From positions 1-47,436 of the forward strand of contig NZ_JAAGXA010000022.1 of assembly GCF_010686755.1 (NCBI RefSeq): 47,436 bases of DNA, in the 5' to 3' direction. Within the stretch, counting starts at the first letter, position 1. The number at the start of each line of letters is the position of its first letter. Below the pieces are notes generated by a model. That model was not told where the DNA came from, ran no database searches, and saw nothing but the letters and a program-made list of their open reading frames with translations. Of this stretch, positions 1-6,453 are shown piece after piece. Made by a program: the position numbers and the translations under genes. Origin of the DNA: Nocardioides zeae (GTDB lineage Bacteria; Actinomycetota; Actinomycetes; Propionibacteriales; Nocardioidaceae).

Positions 1-100
1 GATCGCCGCAACCCTCAACCAACGCCCACGACCTACCCTCGACCTACGGACACCAGCCCAAGCGCTGGCCGAGCTGCTCGCCAACCCGGCAGCAGCATGA
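1..100 (+). CDS. IS30-family transposase, C-terminal fragment cut by window edge
   Basis: Reading from base 2, 32 codons stay open to a TGA at 98-100. The peptide contains LNQRPRPTLDLRTPAQAL followed by AELL, which matches the conserved end of IS30-family DDE transposases (LN.RPRKTLGF.TPAE.L..LL). Only this tail is inside the window, so the truncation is caused by the window edge and says nothing about whether the element is intact. The transposase would cut and rejoin IS ends. It runs toward the converging CDP-alcohol phosphatidyltransferase gene, whose stop lies 43 bases further on, so the insertion sits at the very 3' end of the carotenoid operon. The family call rests on a short match, so it is likely but not certain. 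Confidence 0.7.
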   Translation, partial: IAATLNQRPRPTLDLRTPAQALAELLANPAAA

Positions 101-175
101 CCGTTGCTTAGACCGATGGACACCGCCCATCAACATTGATGGTCAAAGCGGCGTGTTCCCCGGTCGACCGGGGAA
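101..175. mobile_element. Probable IS30-type element end and junction with palindromic host DNA
   Basis: Directly after the transposase stop lies the dyad CCATCAA-CA-TTGATGG (127-142), followed by TCAAAGCGGCG, where the neighbouring minus-strand gene finds its stop. A perfect 20-bp palindrome, TTCCCCGGTCGACCGGGGAA, occupies 156-175. IS30 elements have imperfect terminal inverted repeats and are known to favour palindromic targets, so an element end near 127-150 next to a palindrome fits. The exact end cannot be fixed because the other terminus is outside the window. Confidence 0.4.
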
Positions 176-901
176 AGTGCCGCCGCCGACCGCCCGGGGC
201 AGGGCACGCCGTACGGCGCGGGTGACGTGCGCGAGGCCCACGAGCGCCAGCGCGCCGCCGATCGCGGTGCCGGTCGTCGCCAGCGCGGGGCCGTCGACCG
301 ACGGGAGCAGGCTGACGCCCGCCGACCGCACCGCCCCTGCGGCGGCGCACGAGGCCGCGGTGAACGCCACGACGATGACCCGGGAGGGACGTTCCCAGAC
401 GGTCACCGCCCCGGGACCGGTCATCCCGGCGGCCTGGCCGAGCGCCCGGACCTGCTCGAGCAGCAGCGTGGCGGCGGCGACGGGGGCGACGGCCCACCAC
501 GGCGCGCCGAGCACGACGAGCGTCAGCAGCAGGAGCAGGTCGGCGCAGCGGTCCGCGGCGCCGTCGAGCACGCGCCCCCACGCCGAGTCGGTGCCGGTGC
601 GTGCGGCGAGGGCACCGTCGACGCCGTCGAGCACGGCGGCGACGACCATCGGCACGACCGCGACCAGGGGCCATGCGCCGCCCAGCGCGGCGAGCAGCGG
701 GACCGTCGCGGTGATCAGCGCGGCCGCCAGGGTCACGGCGTCGGGGTGCACGCCCCACCGCGCCAGCGGGCGGGCGCCGGCGTGCGTCAACCGCACCCAG
801 CCCCGCACCCAGGCCGAGTCCCGCGGGTCGAGGCCGCCGTGGAGCCGCGACCAGTGGTCGAACGACTCCTCGTCCTGGGAGGACCGGCGCCCGCGGCTCA
901 C
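143..901 (-). CDS. CDP-alcohol phosphatidyltransferase family membrane protein
   Basis: 252 residues with several hydrophobic helices. The family signature is around residues 87-116: DGVDG, then AARTG, then GRVLDGAAD, matching D..DG..AR(8)G...D...D, the metal and CDP-alcohol site. The usual AR pair appears as AA followed by R, so the arginine is displaced by one. Such enzymes move a phospho-alcohol from a CDP-linked donor at the membrane; the acceptor here is unknown. The GTG start at 901 overlaps the crtI stop by four bases (GTGA), so it is co-translated with crtI and crtB and may act on lipid or carotenoid-associated membrane chemistry. The last residues lie next to the IS30 junction, so the native C-terminus may have been altered. 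Confidence 0.8.
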   Translation of the reverse strand: MSRGRRSSQDEESFDHWSRLHGGLDPRDSAWVRGWVRLTHAGARPLARWGVHPDAVTLAAALITATVPLLAALGGAWPLVAVVPMVVAAVLDGVDGALAARTGTDSAWGRVLDGAADRCADLLLLLTLVVLGAPWWAVAPVAAATLLLEQVRALGQAAGMTGPGAVTVWERPSRVIVVAFTAASCAAAGAVRSAGVSLLPSVDGPALATTGTAIGGALALVGLAHVTRAVRRALPRAVGGGTFPGRPGNTPL

Positions 902-2547
902 GCCACGCCTGCGGCCGCGTCCACCGTCCCGTCGGGCACGGCGCCGGGGACGTGCCCCGCAGGAGGCTCGGTGGAGGGCCCGACCGACGTGTCGCCCGCG
1001 AGGCGCTTGCGCACGAGCTCGGCGCTGATGAGGCACATCGGCAGACCGATGCCGGGGACGGTGCTGGCGCCCGCGTAGTAGAGGTCGCGCACCTTCGTCG
1101 ACACGTTGCCCGCCCGGAAGAACGCGCTCTGCTTGAGCACGTGGGCCGGCCCGAGCGCGCCGCCGCACCACGCGTTGACGTCGGCCACGAAGTCGGCGGG
1201 ACCGACGGTGCGGCGCACGACGACGCGGTCGGCGAGGTCGGGCACGTCCGCCCAGCGCGCGACGAGGTCGATCGCGCGGTCGGCGATCGCCTCGACGAGC
1301 GGGTCGCCGGCCCCGTCGACCCCGCCCCGCCCGATGTCCGGGTCGGGCGGCACGGGCACGAGCACGAAGAGGTTCTCGTGGTCGGCCGGCGCCACGGTGT
1401 CGTCGGTGGCCGACGGCTTGCACACGTAGATCGACGCCGGGTCGGGCACCCGCGTGGGCGTGCCGAAGATGGCGTCGAAGTTGGCGTGCCAGTCCTCGGT
1501 GAAGAAGAGCGAGTGGTGCTCGAGCTGCGGCAGGTGGCCCGTGACCCCGAGCTGCACCAGCACGGCGCCGGGTCCGGACACGGCCTTGTCCCACCACCGC
1601 TGCGGGTAGGTCTGCAGGTCCTCCGGCAGCAGCCGGGTCTCGACGTGGTGGAGGTCGGCCGCGCCGACCACGACGTCGGCGGGCACGTCGCGCGTCGTGC
1701 CGTCGGGGTCGACGACCCGGACGCCGGTCACGCGCGCCCGGCGCCGGTCGCCCCGTCCGCTGGTGCGGCGGCACGTCAGCACCTCGGTGACCGCGCTGCC
1801 CGTGTGGAGCCGGGCGCCGCGCTGCCGGGCGAGGTCGGCGAGCGCCTCGACGAGGCGGGTGAACCCGCCCGCCGGGTAGCGCACGCCGTCGGCGAGGTCG
1901 AGCCAGCTCATGAGGTGGTACATCGCCGGCGTGCGGTCCGGCGAGGAGCCCAGGAACACGGCGGGGTAGCCCAGCACCTGCCGCAGGCGCCGGTCGGAGA
2001 ACCGCGCCGCGACGTACGACTCCAGGCTGCGGGCCAGCAGGCCCGCGAGCCGAGGGCCGTGGGCGAGCACGCGACGGCCCAGGAAGGCGGCCGGCGTCTC
2101 GAAGCTGGTGTAGAGGAACCGGTCGACCGCGAGGTCGTAGGCCTGCCGGGCGGAGCGCAGGTAGTCTCCCAGCCGGTCGCCGGCGCCCGGCTCGATGCTC
2201 TCGAAGAGCGCACGGTTGCCCTGCTCGTCGGCGGCGACGTCGATGCTGCCGGGCACGCCCTCGAAGAACACGCGGTAGCCCGGGTCGAGGCGCACGAGCT
2301 CCACCTGCTCCTCGGTGGTCGTGCCGAGCAGGCGGAAGAAGTGGTCGAACACCTCGGGCATGAGCCACCACGACGGGCCCGTGTCGAACCGGAAGCCGTC
2401 CTGCTCCCACGACCCGGCGCGCCCGCCCAGGGCGTCGTTCTTCTCGAACAGCTCGACGTCGTGGCCATCGGCGGCGAGCAGCGCCGCGGTCGCGAGGCCG
2501 GCGACCCCGCCGCCCACGACGACGACGCGGCGCAGCGGGGCGCTCAC
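898..2547 (-). CDS. crtI: Phytoene desaturase (CrtI family)
   Basis: 549 residues. The FAD-binding Rossmann motif VVVGGGVAGLATA is at residues 8-20, followed by ELFEKND..GGRAGS, and the C-terminal flavin-enzyme block ASTVPGIGLPM is near residue 500, all standard for CrtI-type carotene desaturases and related isomerases. It would introduce double bases of unsaturation into phytoene at the membrane, giving coloured polyenes such as lycopene or neurosporene. The GTG start at 2547 overlaps the crtB stop (GTGA), and its own stop overlaps the next gene the same way, so three proteins are translationally coupled. No cyclase, elongase or ketolase was recognised nearby, so the final carotenoid cannot be predicted. 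The number of desaturation steps cannot be told from sequence. Confidence 0.93.
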   Translation of the reverse strand: MSAPLRRVVVVGGGVAGLATAALLAADGHDVELFEKNDALGGRAGSWEQDGFRFDTGPSWWLMPEVFDHFFRLLGTTTEEQVELVRLDPGYRVFFEGVPGSIDVAADEQGNRALFESIEPGAGDRLGDYLRSARQAYDLAVDRFLYTSFETPAAFLGRRVLAHGPRLAGLLARSLESYVAARFSDRRLRQVLGYPAVFLGSSPDRTPAMYHLMSWLDLADGVRYPAGGFTRLVEALADLARQRGARLHTGSAVTEVLTCRRTSGRGDRRRARVTGVRVVDPDGTTRDVPADVVVGAADLHHVETRLLPEDLQTYPQRWWDKAVSGPGAVLVQLGVTGHLPQLEHHSLFFTEDWHANFDAIFGTPTRVPDPASIYVCKPSATDDTVAPADHENLFVLVPVPPDPDIGRGGVDGAGDPLVEAIADRAIDLVARWADVPDLADRVVVRRTVGPADFVADVNAWCGGALGPAHVLKQSAFFRAGNVSTKVRDLYYAGASTVPGIGLPMCLISAELVRKRLAGDTSVGPSTEPPAGHVPGAVPDGTVDAAAGVA

Positions 2548-3488
2548 GCGGCGGCTCCCGCACGACGGACGGGCGCGGCGGTGCGGGGGAGGCCGTCGCG
2601 CAGGAGCGCACCGGCCGCCAACCGGGCCTTCACGGCGCCCGGCACGCGGACGCGCCGGTCGCGGGCCTCGACCGGCGACGTACGGCGCAGGCGGAGCGCC
2701 AGCTCGGAGAACAGGTCGTGGGCGGTGCAGACCGCCACCCGGCTGCTGCGCGGCAGAGCCGGCACGACGGTGGCAGCGGCCGCGAGGTCGGCGTCGACGT
2801 CGTCGAGCCAGCGCCGCCAGGCCGCCTCGTCGGGATCGGCCGGGTCCAGCCCCACGAGGTAGCGCCGCCCGAGGTCGTCGCCGTCCTCCCCGAGGTCGCG
2901 GAGGAAGTTGACCTTCTGGAAGGCCGCGCCCAGGCGTTGCGCGCCGGGGCCGAGGGCGTCGTACTGGCCGTCGCGCTGCGGCTCGTCGGCGAGGAACGCC
3001 CGCAGGCACATGAGCCCGACGACCTCGGCCGACCCGTAGACGTACGTCGCGAGGCTGGCCTCGTCGTGCTCGGTGCGGTCGAGGTCGGTGCGCATCGAGG
3101 CGAAGAAGGGGGCGACGAGGGACTCGTCGATGCCGCAGCGGCGGGCCGTGCGGGCGAACGCGTGCACCACGAGGTTGCTGCTGGAGCCCGTGCGCAGGGC
3201 GGTGCCCGTCGCCTGCTCCAGCGCGTCGAGGGTGGCGCGGCGCTCGGCGTCGTCGTCCTCGGGACGAGGCGCATCGACGATCTCGTCGGCCACGCGCACG
3301 AGCGCGTACACGTTGCGCACGTCGGCCCGCACCTGCCCGCCGAGGAGCCGGGAGGCGAGACCGAACGACGAGGAGTACGCCCGGATGACGAGCGAGGCGC
3401 TGGCCTCGGCGACGTCGTCGTACTGCTGGTGCGGCCGGGGGCGCGCAGCGGCCGGCGGCCGGGACGGGCCGTGCAACCAGAGGTTCAT
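2544..3488 (-). CDS. crtB: Phytoene synthase (squalene/phytoene synthase family)
   Basis: 314 residues. Both aspartate-rich motifs that bind Mg-diphosphate are visible: ADEIVDAP near residue 61 and FLRDLGEDGDDLGRRYL near residue 200. The protein should condense two geranylgeranyl diphosphates head-to-head to phytoene, the first committed carotenoid step. The ATG at 3488 was chosen because GAGGAG lies 8 bases upstream and family similarity starts soon after; longer reading frames run into the repeat-bearing intergenic DNA. It is the first gene of crtB-crtI-CDP-alcohol transferase and faces idi, whose product supplies the isoprene units. A candidate -10 (TACGTT, 3564-3569) lies about 76 bases upstream of the start. 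Confidence 0.93.
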   Translation of the reverse strand: MNLWLHGPSRPPAAARPRPHQQYDDVAEASASLVIRAYSSSFGLASRLLGGQVRADVRNVYALVRVADEIVDAPRPEDDDAERRATLDALEQATGTALRTGSSSNLVVHAFARTARRCGIDESLVAPFFASMRTDLDRTEHDEASLATYVYGSAEVVGLMCLRAFLADEPQRDGQYDALGPGAQRLGAAFQKVNFLRDLGEDGDDLGRRYLVGLDPADPDEAAWRRWLDDVDADLAAAATVVPALPRSSRVAVCTAHDLFSELALRLRRTSPVEARDRRVRVPGAVKARLAAGALLRDGLPRTAAPVRRAGAAA

Positions 3489-3772
3489 GGTCGACTCCTC
3501 GGGGGGACGCCGCGGGCAGCGCGTGGGTGGTGGCCGTCGGGCGCTCGCCCTCCGTCTGGGGAGAACGTACGGGGGAGGTGCAACGGAGGACGCCGGGCCG
3601 GTACCCGTCCCGGGCCGTGCCAGCACGTGCCAGCACGTGCCAGCCCGGTGCCAGCCCGGTGCCAGCCCGGCACGACCGCCCCGGTCGGTGTGCCCGAACG
3701 CCCGCCCGGCACGATGGGAGACGGCGGAGCGTCCGCCGCCGTCCGCTGGCCGCCCCGACCGAGGAGCCCCCG
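3489..3772. promoter_or_regulatory. Divergent crtB / idi control region
   Basis: This 284-bp gap separates crtB (minus) from idi (plus). Candidate -10 hexamers are TACGTT on the minus strand (3564-3569) and CACGAT on the plus strand (3709-3714), so both transcripts would have untranslated leaders. The idi leader can form a 7-bp hairpin, CGGCGGA (3722-3728) with TCCGCCG (3732-3738). Between the two promoters lies a tandem GTGCCAGC repeat described separately. No MerR/LitR-type or other carotenoid regulator gene was seen close by. Confidence 0.5.
3617..3669. repeat. GTGCCAGC tandem repeat between crtB and idi
   Basis: Two copies of GTGCCAGCAC (3617-3636) are followed by three copies of the 11-mer GTGCCAGCCCG without a final C (units 3637-3647, 3648-3658, 3659-3669). 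Each unit starts with GTGCCAGC and the array contains the palindrome GCACGTGC. The period is near one helical turn, so a repressor could bind along one face of the DNA, or it may simply be a slippage product. Confidence 0.75.
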
Positions 3773-4309
3773 ATGACCGTCGTGACCGAGGACCTCGTCG
3801 TGCTGCTCGACGAGCGCGGCGAGCCGTGCGGCACGGCTCCGCGCGGCGGGGTGCACACCACGGACACGCCGCTCCACCTCGCGTTCTCCTGCTGGGTGCT
3901 CGGACCGGACGGCCGGTTGCTCGTCACGCGCCGCGCCCTGGCGAAGCGCACGTGGCCCGGTGTCTGGACGAACACGTTCTGCGGACACCCGCGGCCGGGG
4001 GAGGACTCGGTGGCGGCCGTCGAGCGGTACGCCGCGCACGAGCTCGGCCTGCGGGTCACCGACCTGCGGCTCGCCCTCCCGGACTTCCGCTACCGGGCCG
4101 TGGACGCCAGCGGCGTCGTCGAGAACGAGATCTGCCCCGTCTGGCTCGCCCGCACCGACGACGAGCCGTCCCCCCACCCGGACGAGGTCGCCGAGCACGC
4201 GTGGACCGACCCTCGCGCCCTGCTCGACCTGGCCGAGCGCACGCCGTGGGCGCTCAGTCCGTGGGCCGTCGAGCAGAGCGCCGGGATGCGGGGAGCCCTC
4301 GGGCTCTGA
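3773..4309 (+). CDS. idi: Isopentenyl-diphosphate delta-isomerase, type 1
   Basis: 178 residues, the normal size of the bacterial type 1 enzyme, a Nudix-fold metalloprotein. TNTFCGHP near residue 65 carries the active-site cysteine, and ENEICPVW near residue 116 holds the catalytic glutamates; PGVW and the histidine pattern for the divalent metal are present. It interconverts isopentenyl and dimethylallyl diphosphate in the cytosol, balancing precursors for prenyl diphosphates. The ATG at 3773 follows a GAGGAG ribosome site 8 bases away. It stands head-to-head with crtB, so precursor supply and carotenoid synthesis probably share control. The window also has MEP-pathway genes ispD and ispF, so the isoprene units come from that route. 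Confidence 0.95.
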   Translation: MTVVTEDLVVLLDERGEPCGTAPRGGVHTTDTPLHLAFSCWVLGPDGRLLVTRRALAKRTWPGVWTNTFCGHPRPGEDSVAAVERYAAHELGLRVTDLRLALPDFRYRAVDASGVVENEICPVWLARTDDEPSPHPDEVAEHAWTDPRALLDLAERTPWALSPWAVEQSAGMRGALGL

Positions 4310-4353
4310 CGCCCGGTCGGGTGCGCCGCCGGAGGGCGGGGTACCGGACCGCC

Positions 4354-4872
4354 ATGGACGCGTCCCGCTCCTCCCTCGCCGCCGCCCGGGCGATCCGTGC
4401 CCTGCACCGTCCCACGGACCTCGCCGCCACGCTCGCGACCCTCGTCGAGGTCGCGCGGCTCTCCCTCGACGACGTCGACCACGTCAGCGTCTCGCTGGCG
4501 GGACGCGACGGGAGCCTCGAGACGGTGGCGGCCACCGACGACCTCGTGCGCGACCACGACCGCACGCTCGGCGCCCTCAACCTCTACGCCCTGGAGACGG
4601 ACGAGATCGACGGCGAGAGCCTCGAGCTGGCCGAGCTGCTCGCGGCGGCGGCCGCCACCGCTCTCGGCGGCGTGCGCGAGCGCGCGCACCTGCACACCGC
4701 CCTCGAGTCCCGGGAGCGGATCGGGATGGCGGTCGGCGTGGTGATGGAGCGGTTCGGGCTCGACGGGGAGCGGGCGTTCGACTACCTCGTGCGCACGTCC
4801 CAGCACGGCAACCGCAAGCTGCGGGACGTCGCCGAGGCGTTGCTCGTGCCACCGCAGGAGGCCCGGCCCTAG
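4354..4872 (+). CDS. ANTAR-domain protein with a shortened GAF domain
   Basis: 172 residues. The last ~55 residues are an ANTAR RNA-binding domain (ALESRERIGMAVGVVMERF, then AFDYLVRTSQHGNRKLRDVAE), a fold that binds paired hairpins and works as an antiterminator. The first ~110 residues look like the GAF sensor that usually precedes ANTAR in actinobacteria, beginning with a helix and SLETVAATDDLVR and resuming at DRTLGALNLYA. The middle of the GAF, normally holding the GEGPCLDA-type segment and the next strands, is absent, a gap of roughly 50-60 residues. The frame is intact, so this looks like an old in-frame deletion or a minimal variant. Target RNA unknown. Confidence 0.8.
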   Translation: MDASRSSLAAARAIRALHRPTDLAATLATLVEVARLSLDDVDHVSVSLAGRDGSLETVAATDDLVRDHDRTLGALNLYALETDEIDGESLELAELLAAAAATALGGVRERAHLHTALESRERIGMAVGVVMERFGLDGERAFDYLVRTSQHGNRKLRDVAEALLVPPQEARP

Positions 4873-4908
4873 GGTGGTCGGAGCGACCCGACCCCGAAGG
4901 AGACCCGC

Positions 4909-5499
4909 ATGGCCACCGTCGTGCTCTTCCACCACGCGCAGGGCCTGACCGAGGGGGTGCGCGCCTTCGCCGGACTCCTGCGCGACGGCGGGCACGAGGT
5001 GCACACCCCCGACCTCTTCGACGGCCGCACGTTCGACGACCTGGTCACCGGCGTCGGCCACGTCGGGGAGATCGGCTTCCCGGCGCTGCTGCAGCGGGGC
5101 GCCGCCGCGGTCGAGGCGTTGCCGGAGGAGGTCGTCTACGCGGGGTTCTCGCTCGGTGTGCTGCCGGCCCAGATGCTCGCGCAGGGCCGCGCCGGCGCTC
5201 GCGGGGCCGTGCTGATGGAGGCGTGCGTGCCGCCCAGCGAGTTCGGCCCCGGCTGGCCCGAGGGGCTGCCCGTCCAGGTGCACGGCATGAGCGACGACCC
5301 GTTCTTCGCGGGCGAGGGCGACCTCGACGTCGCCCGGGCCCTCACGGAGCAGGAACCGGGGGGCGAGCTGTTCCTCTACCCGGGCGACGCCCACCTCTTC
5401 GCCGACCCCACGCTCCCGTCGTACGACGCGGCGGCCGCCGCCCTGCTGCTCGAGCGCGTGCTGGGGTTCCTCGGCGGGCTCGACGCGCTCGACGACTGA
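4909..5499 (+). CDS. Dienelactone hydrolase-family alpha/beta hydrolase
   Basis: 196 residues, typical of small dienelactone-hydrolase-like proteins. It starts MATVVLFHHAQGLT, with the first strand and oxyanion turn; the nucleophile elbow is GFSLGV near residue 83, the acid probably lies in MSDDPFF near residue 127, and the histidine is in GDAHLFAD near residue 165. The nucleophile is serine, whereas the classical dienelactone hydrolase has cysteine, so the true substrate could be a simple ester or thioester. The start has AAGGAGA 8 bases upstream. No aromatic ring-cleavage genes lie next to it, so a role in chlorocatechol breakdown is not supported. Cytosolic; no signal peptide. Confidence 0.8.
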   Translation: MATVVLFHHAQGLTEGVRAFAGLLRDGGHEVHTPDLFDGRTFDDLVTGVGHVGEIGFPALLQRGAAAVEALPEEVVYAGFSLGVLPAQMLAQGRAGARGAVLMEACVPPSEFGPGWPEGLPVQVHGMSDDPFFAGEGDLDVARALTEQEPGGELFLYPGDAHLFADPTLPSYDAAAAALLLERVLGFLGGLDALDD

Positions 5500-5539
5500 G
5501 GTCGTGGGGACCTCACCGGCCCCGTGCCACGATCGTGCG

Positions 5540-5986
5540 GTGGACTTCGACGGGGCGATCGGTTTCGACCAGCCGTCGGCCACCGACACCCGCCACCGGT
5601 TCCTCGCCGCGCTGCTGGCCCGCGGCACCTCCCTCGATGTCGCGGAGGACGCCGCCCTGGTGCTCTACGAGCTCCTGCAGAACGGCGTCGAGCACGGCGC
5701 GCCCCGACCCGACGGGTCCCTGGGCGTCTGCTGGGAGGTCCACGGCGACCTCGTGCACCTGGCCGTCACCGACGGCGGGCTCCCCGCCGGTGGTCCCCCG
5801 GGGAGCGCCGCCGAGGCGTGGCGGGAGCGCCGACTGCGTCCGGCCGACCCGATGGCCGACCGGGGGCGGGGCCTCCACATCGTCGACGGGCTGAGCCGGG
5901 CCTGGACCGTCGAGACGACCGGCGCCGGCACGACCGTGCGCGCGGTGGTGCCGATCGGTCCCGCCGGCCCCCCGCGCCCCGCCTGA
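5540..5986 (+). CDS. Anti-sigma-type ATP-binding protein (RsbW-like HATPase)
   Basis: 148 residues of a histidine-kinase-like ATPase domain. The N box is YELLQNGVEHG near residue 38 and the glycine-rich lid is DRGRGLHIVDGL near residue 110. There is no kinase dimerisation domain, so it resembles stand-alone RsbW/SpoIIAB-type regulators that bind sigma factors or anti-anti-sigma proteins. I chose the GTG at 5540 because CACGAT lies 6 bases upstream, the pattern of leaderless starts seen throughout the window; a GTG at 5504 would add 12 residues. A PP2C phosphatase of the type that opposes such kinases is 0.5 kb away on the other strand, but no STAS partner gene lies between. Confidence 0.78.
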   Translation: MDFDGAIGFDQPSATDTRHRFLAALLARGTSLDVAEDAALVLYELLQNGVEHGAPRPDGSLGVCWEVHGDLVHLAVTDGGLPAGGPPGSAAEAWRERRLRPADPMADRGRGLHIVDGLSRAWTVETTGAGTTVRAVVPIGPAGPPRPA

Positions 5987-5990
5987 GCCC

Positions 5991-6395
5991 TCAGCCCCGC
6001 AGGAAGCTCAGCTGCACGTCGCGCTCGGCGTTGTCGACGTTGAGGTCGACGAGGCAGATGCTCTGCCACGTCCCGAGCGCGAGGCGCCCGCCGAGGACCG
6101 GCACCGTGGCGTACGGCGGCACGAGGGCCGGCATCACGTGCGAGCGCCCGTGGCCGCGGCTCCCGTGCCGGTGGCGCCAGCGGTCGTCGGCCGGCAGCAG
6201 GTCCCCGAGCGCCGCGAGGAGGTCGTCGTCGCTGCCGGCGCCCGTCTCGAGGATCGCGATGCCTGCCGTCGCGTGGGGCACGAAGACGTGGAGGAGCCCG
6301 TCGCCCCGGCTCGTGACCCAGGAGCGGCAGTCGTCGGTCAGGTCGAGGACGACCTCGCGGTCGCCGGTGCGGTAGCGGCGCGTCTCGCTGTCCAT
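5991..6395 (-). CDS. YjbQ / UPF0047 family protein
   Basis: 134 residues, complete for the family. It shows the conserved HATAGIAILE and the C-terminal RSHVMPALV followed by GGRLALGTWQSICLVDLN, a trimer-forming fold with clustered histidines. Homologues can show weak thiamine-phosphate synthase activity in vivo, but the physiological substrate is not settled. CACGAT at 6402-6407 lies 6 bases before the ATG, so it is probably leaderless. It converges with the RsbW-like gene, with only four bases between the two stops. Confidence 0.88.
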   Translation of the reverse strand: MDSETRRYRTGDREVVLDLTDDCRSWVTSRGDGLLHVFVPHATAGIAILETGAGSDDDLLAALGDLLPADDRWRHRHGSRGHGRSHVMPALVPPYATVPVLGGRLALGTWQSICLVDLNVDNAERDVQLSFLRG

Positions 6396-6453
6396 GCGCC
6401 CATCGTGGCAGGCAGGTGGCGGCGCGGGTGGCGGGCGGGCGGCGGGCCAGCCG

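Noticed and set aside
952..2862. Long open frames opposite crtI and other genes
   Set aside because: High-GC DNA keeps antisense frames open; these encode Arg/Pro/Ala-rich sequence with no family resemblance and the wrong codon-position bias.
4909..5499. True dienelactone hydrolase of a chlorocatechol pathway
   Set aside because: The nucleophile is serine and no ortho-cleavage genes are adjacent.
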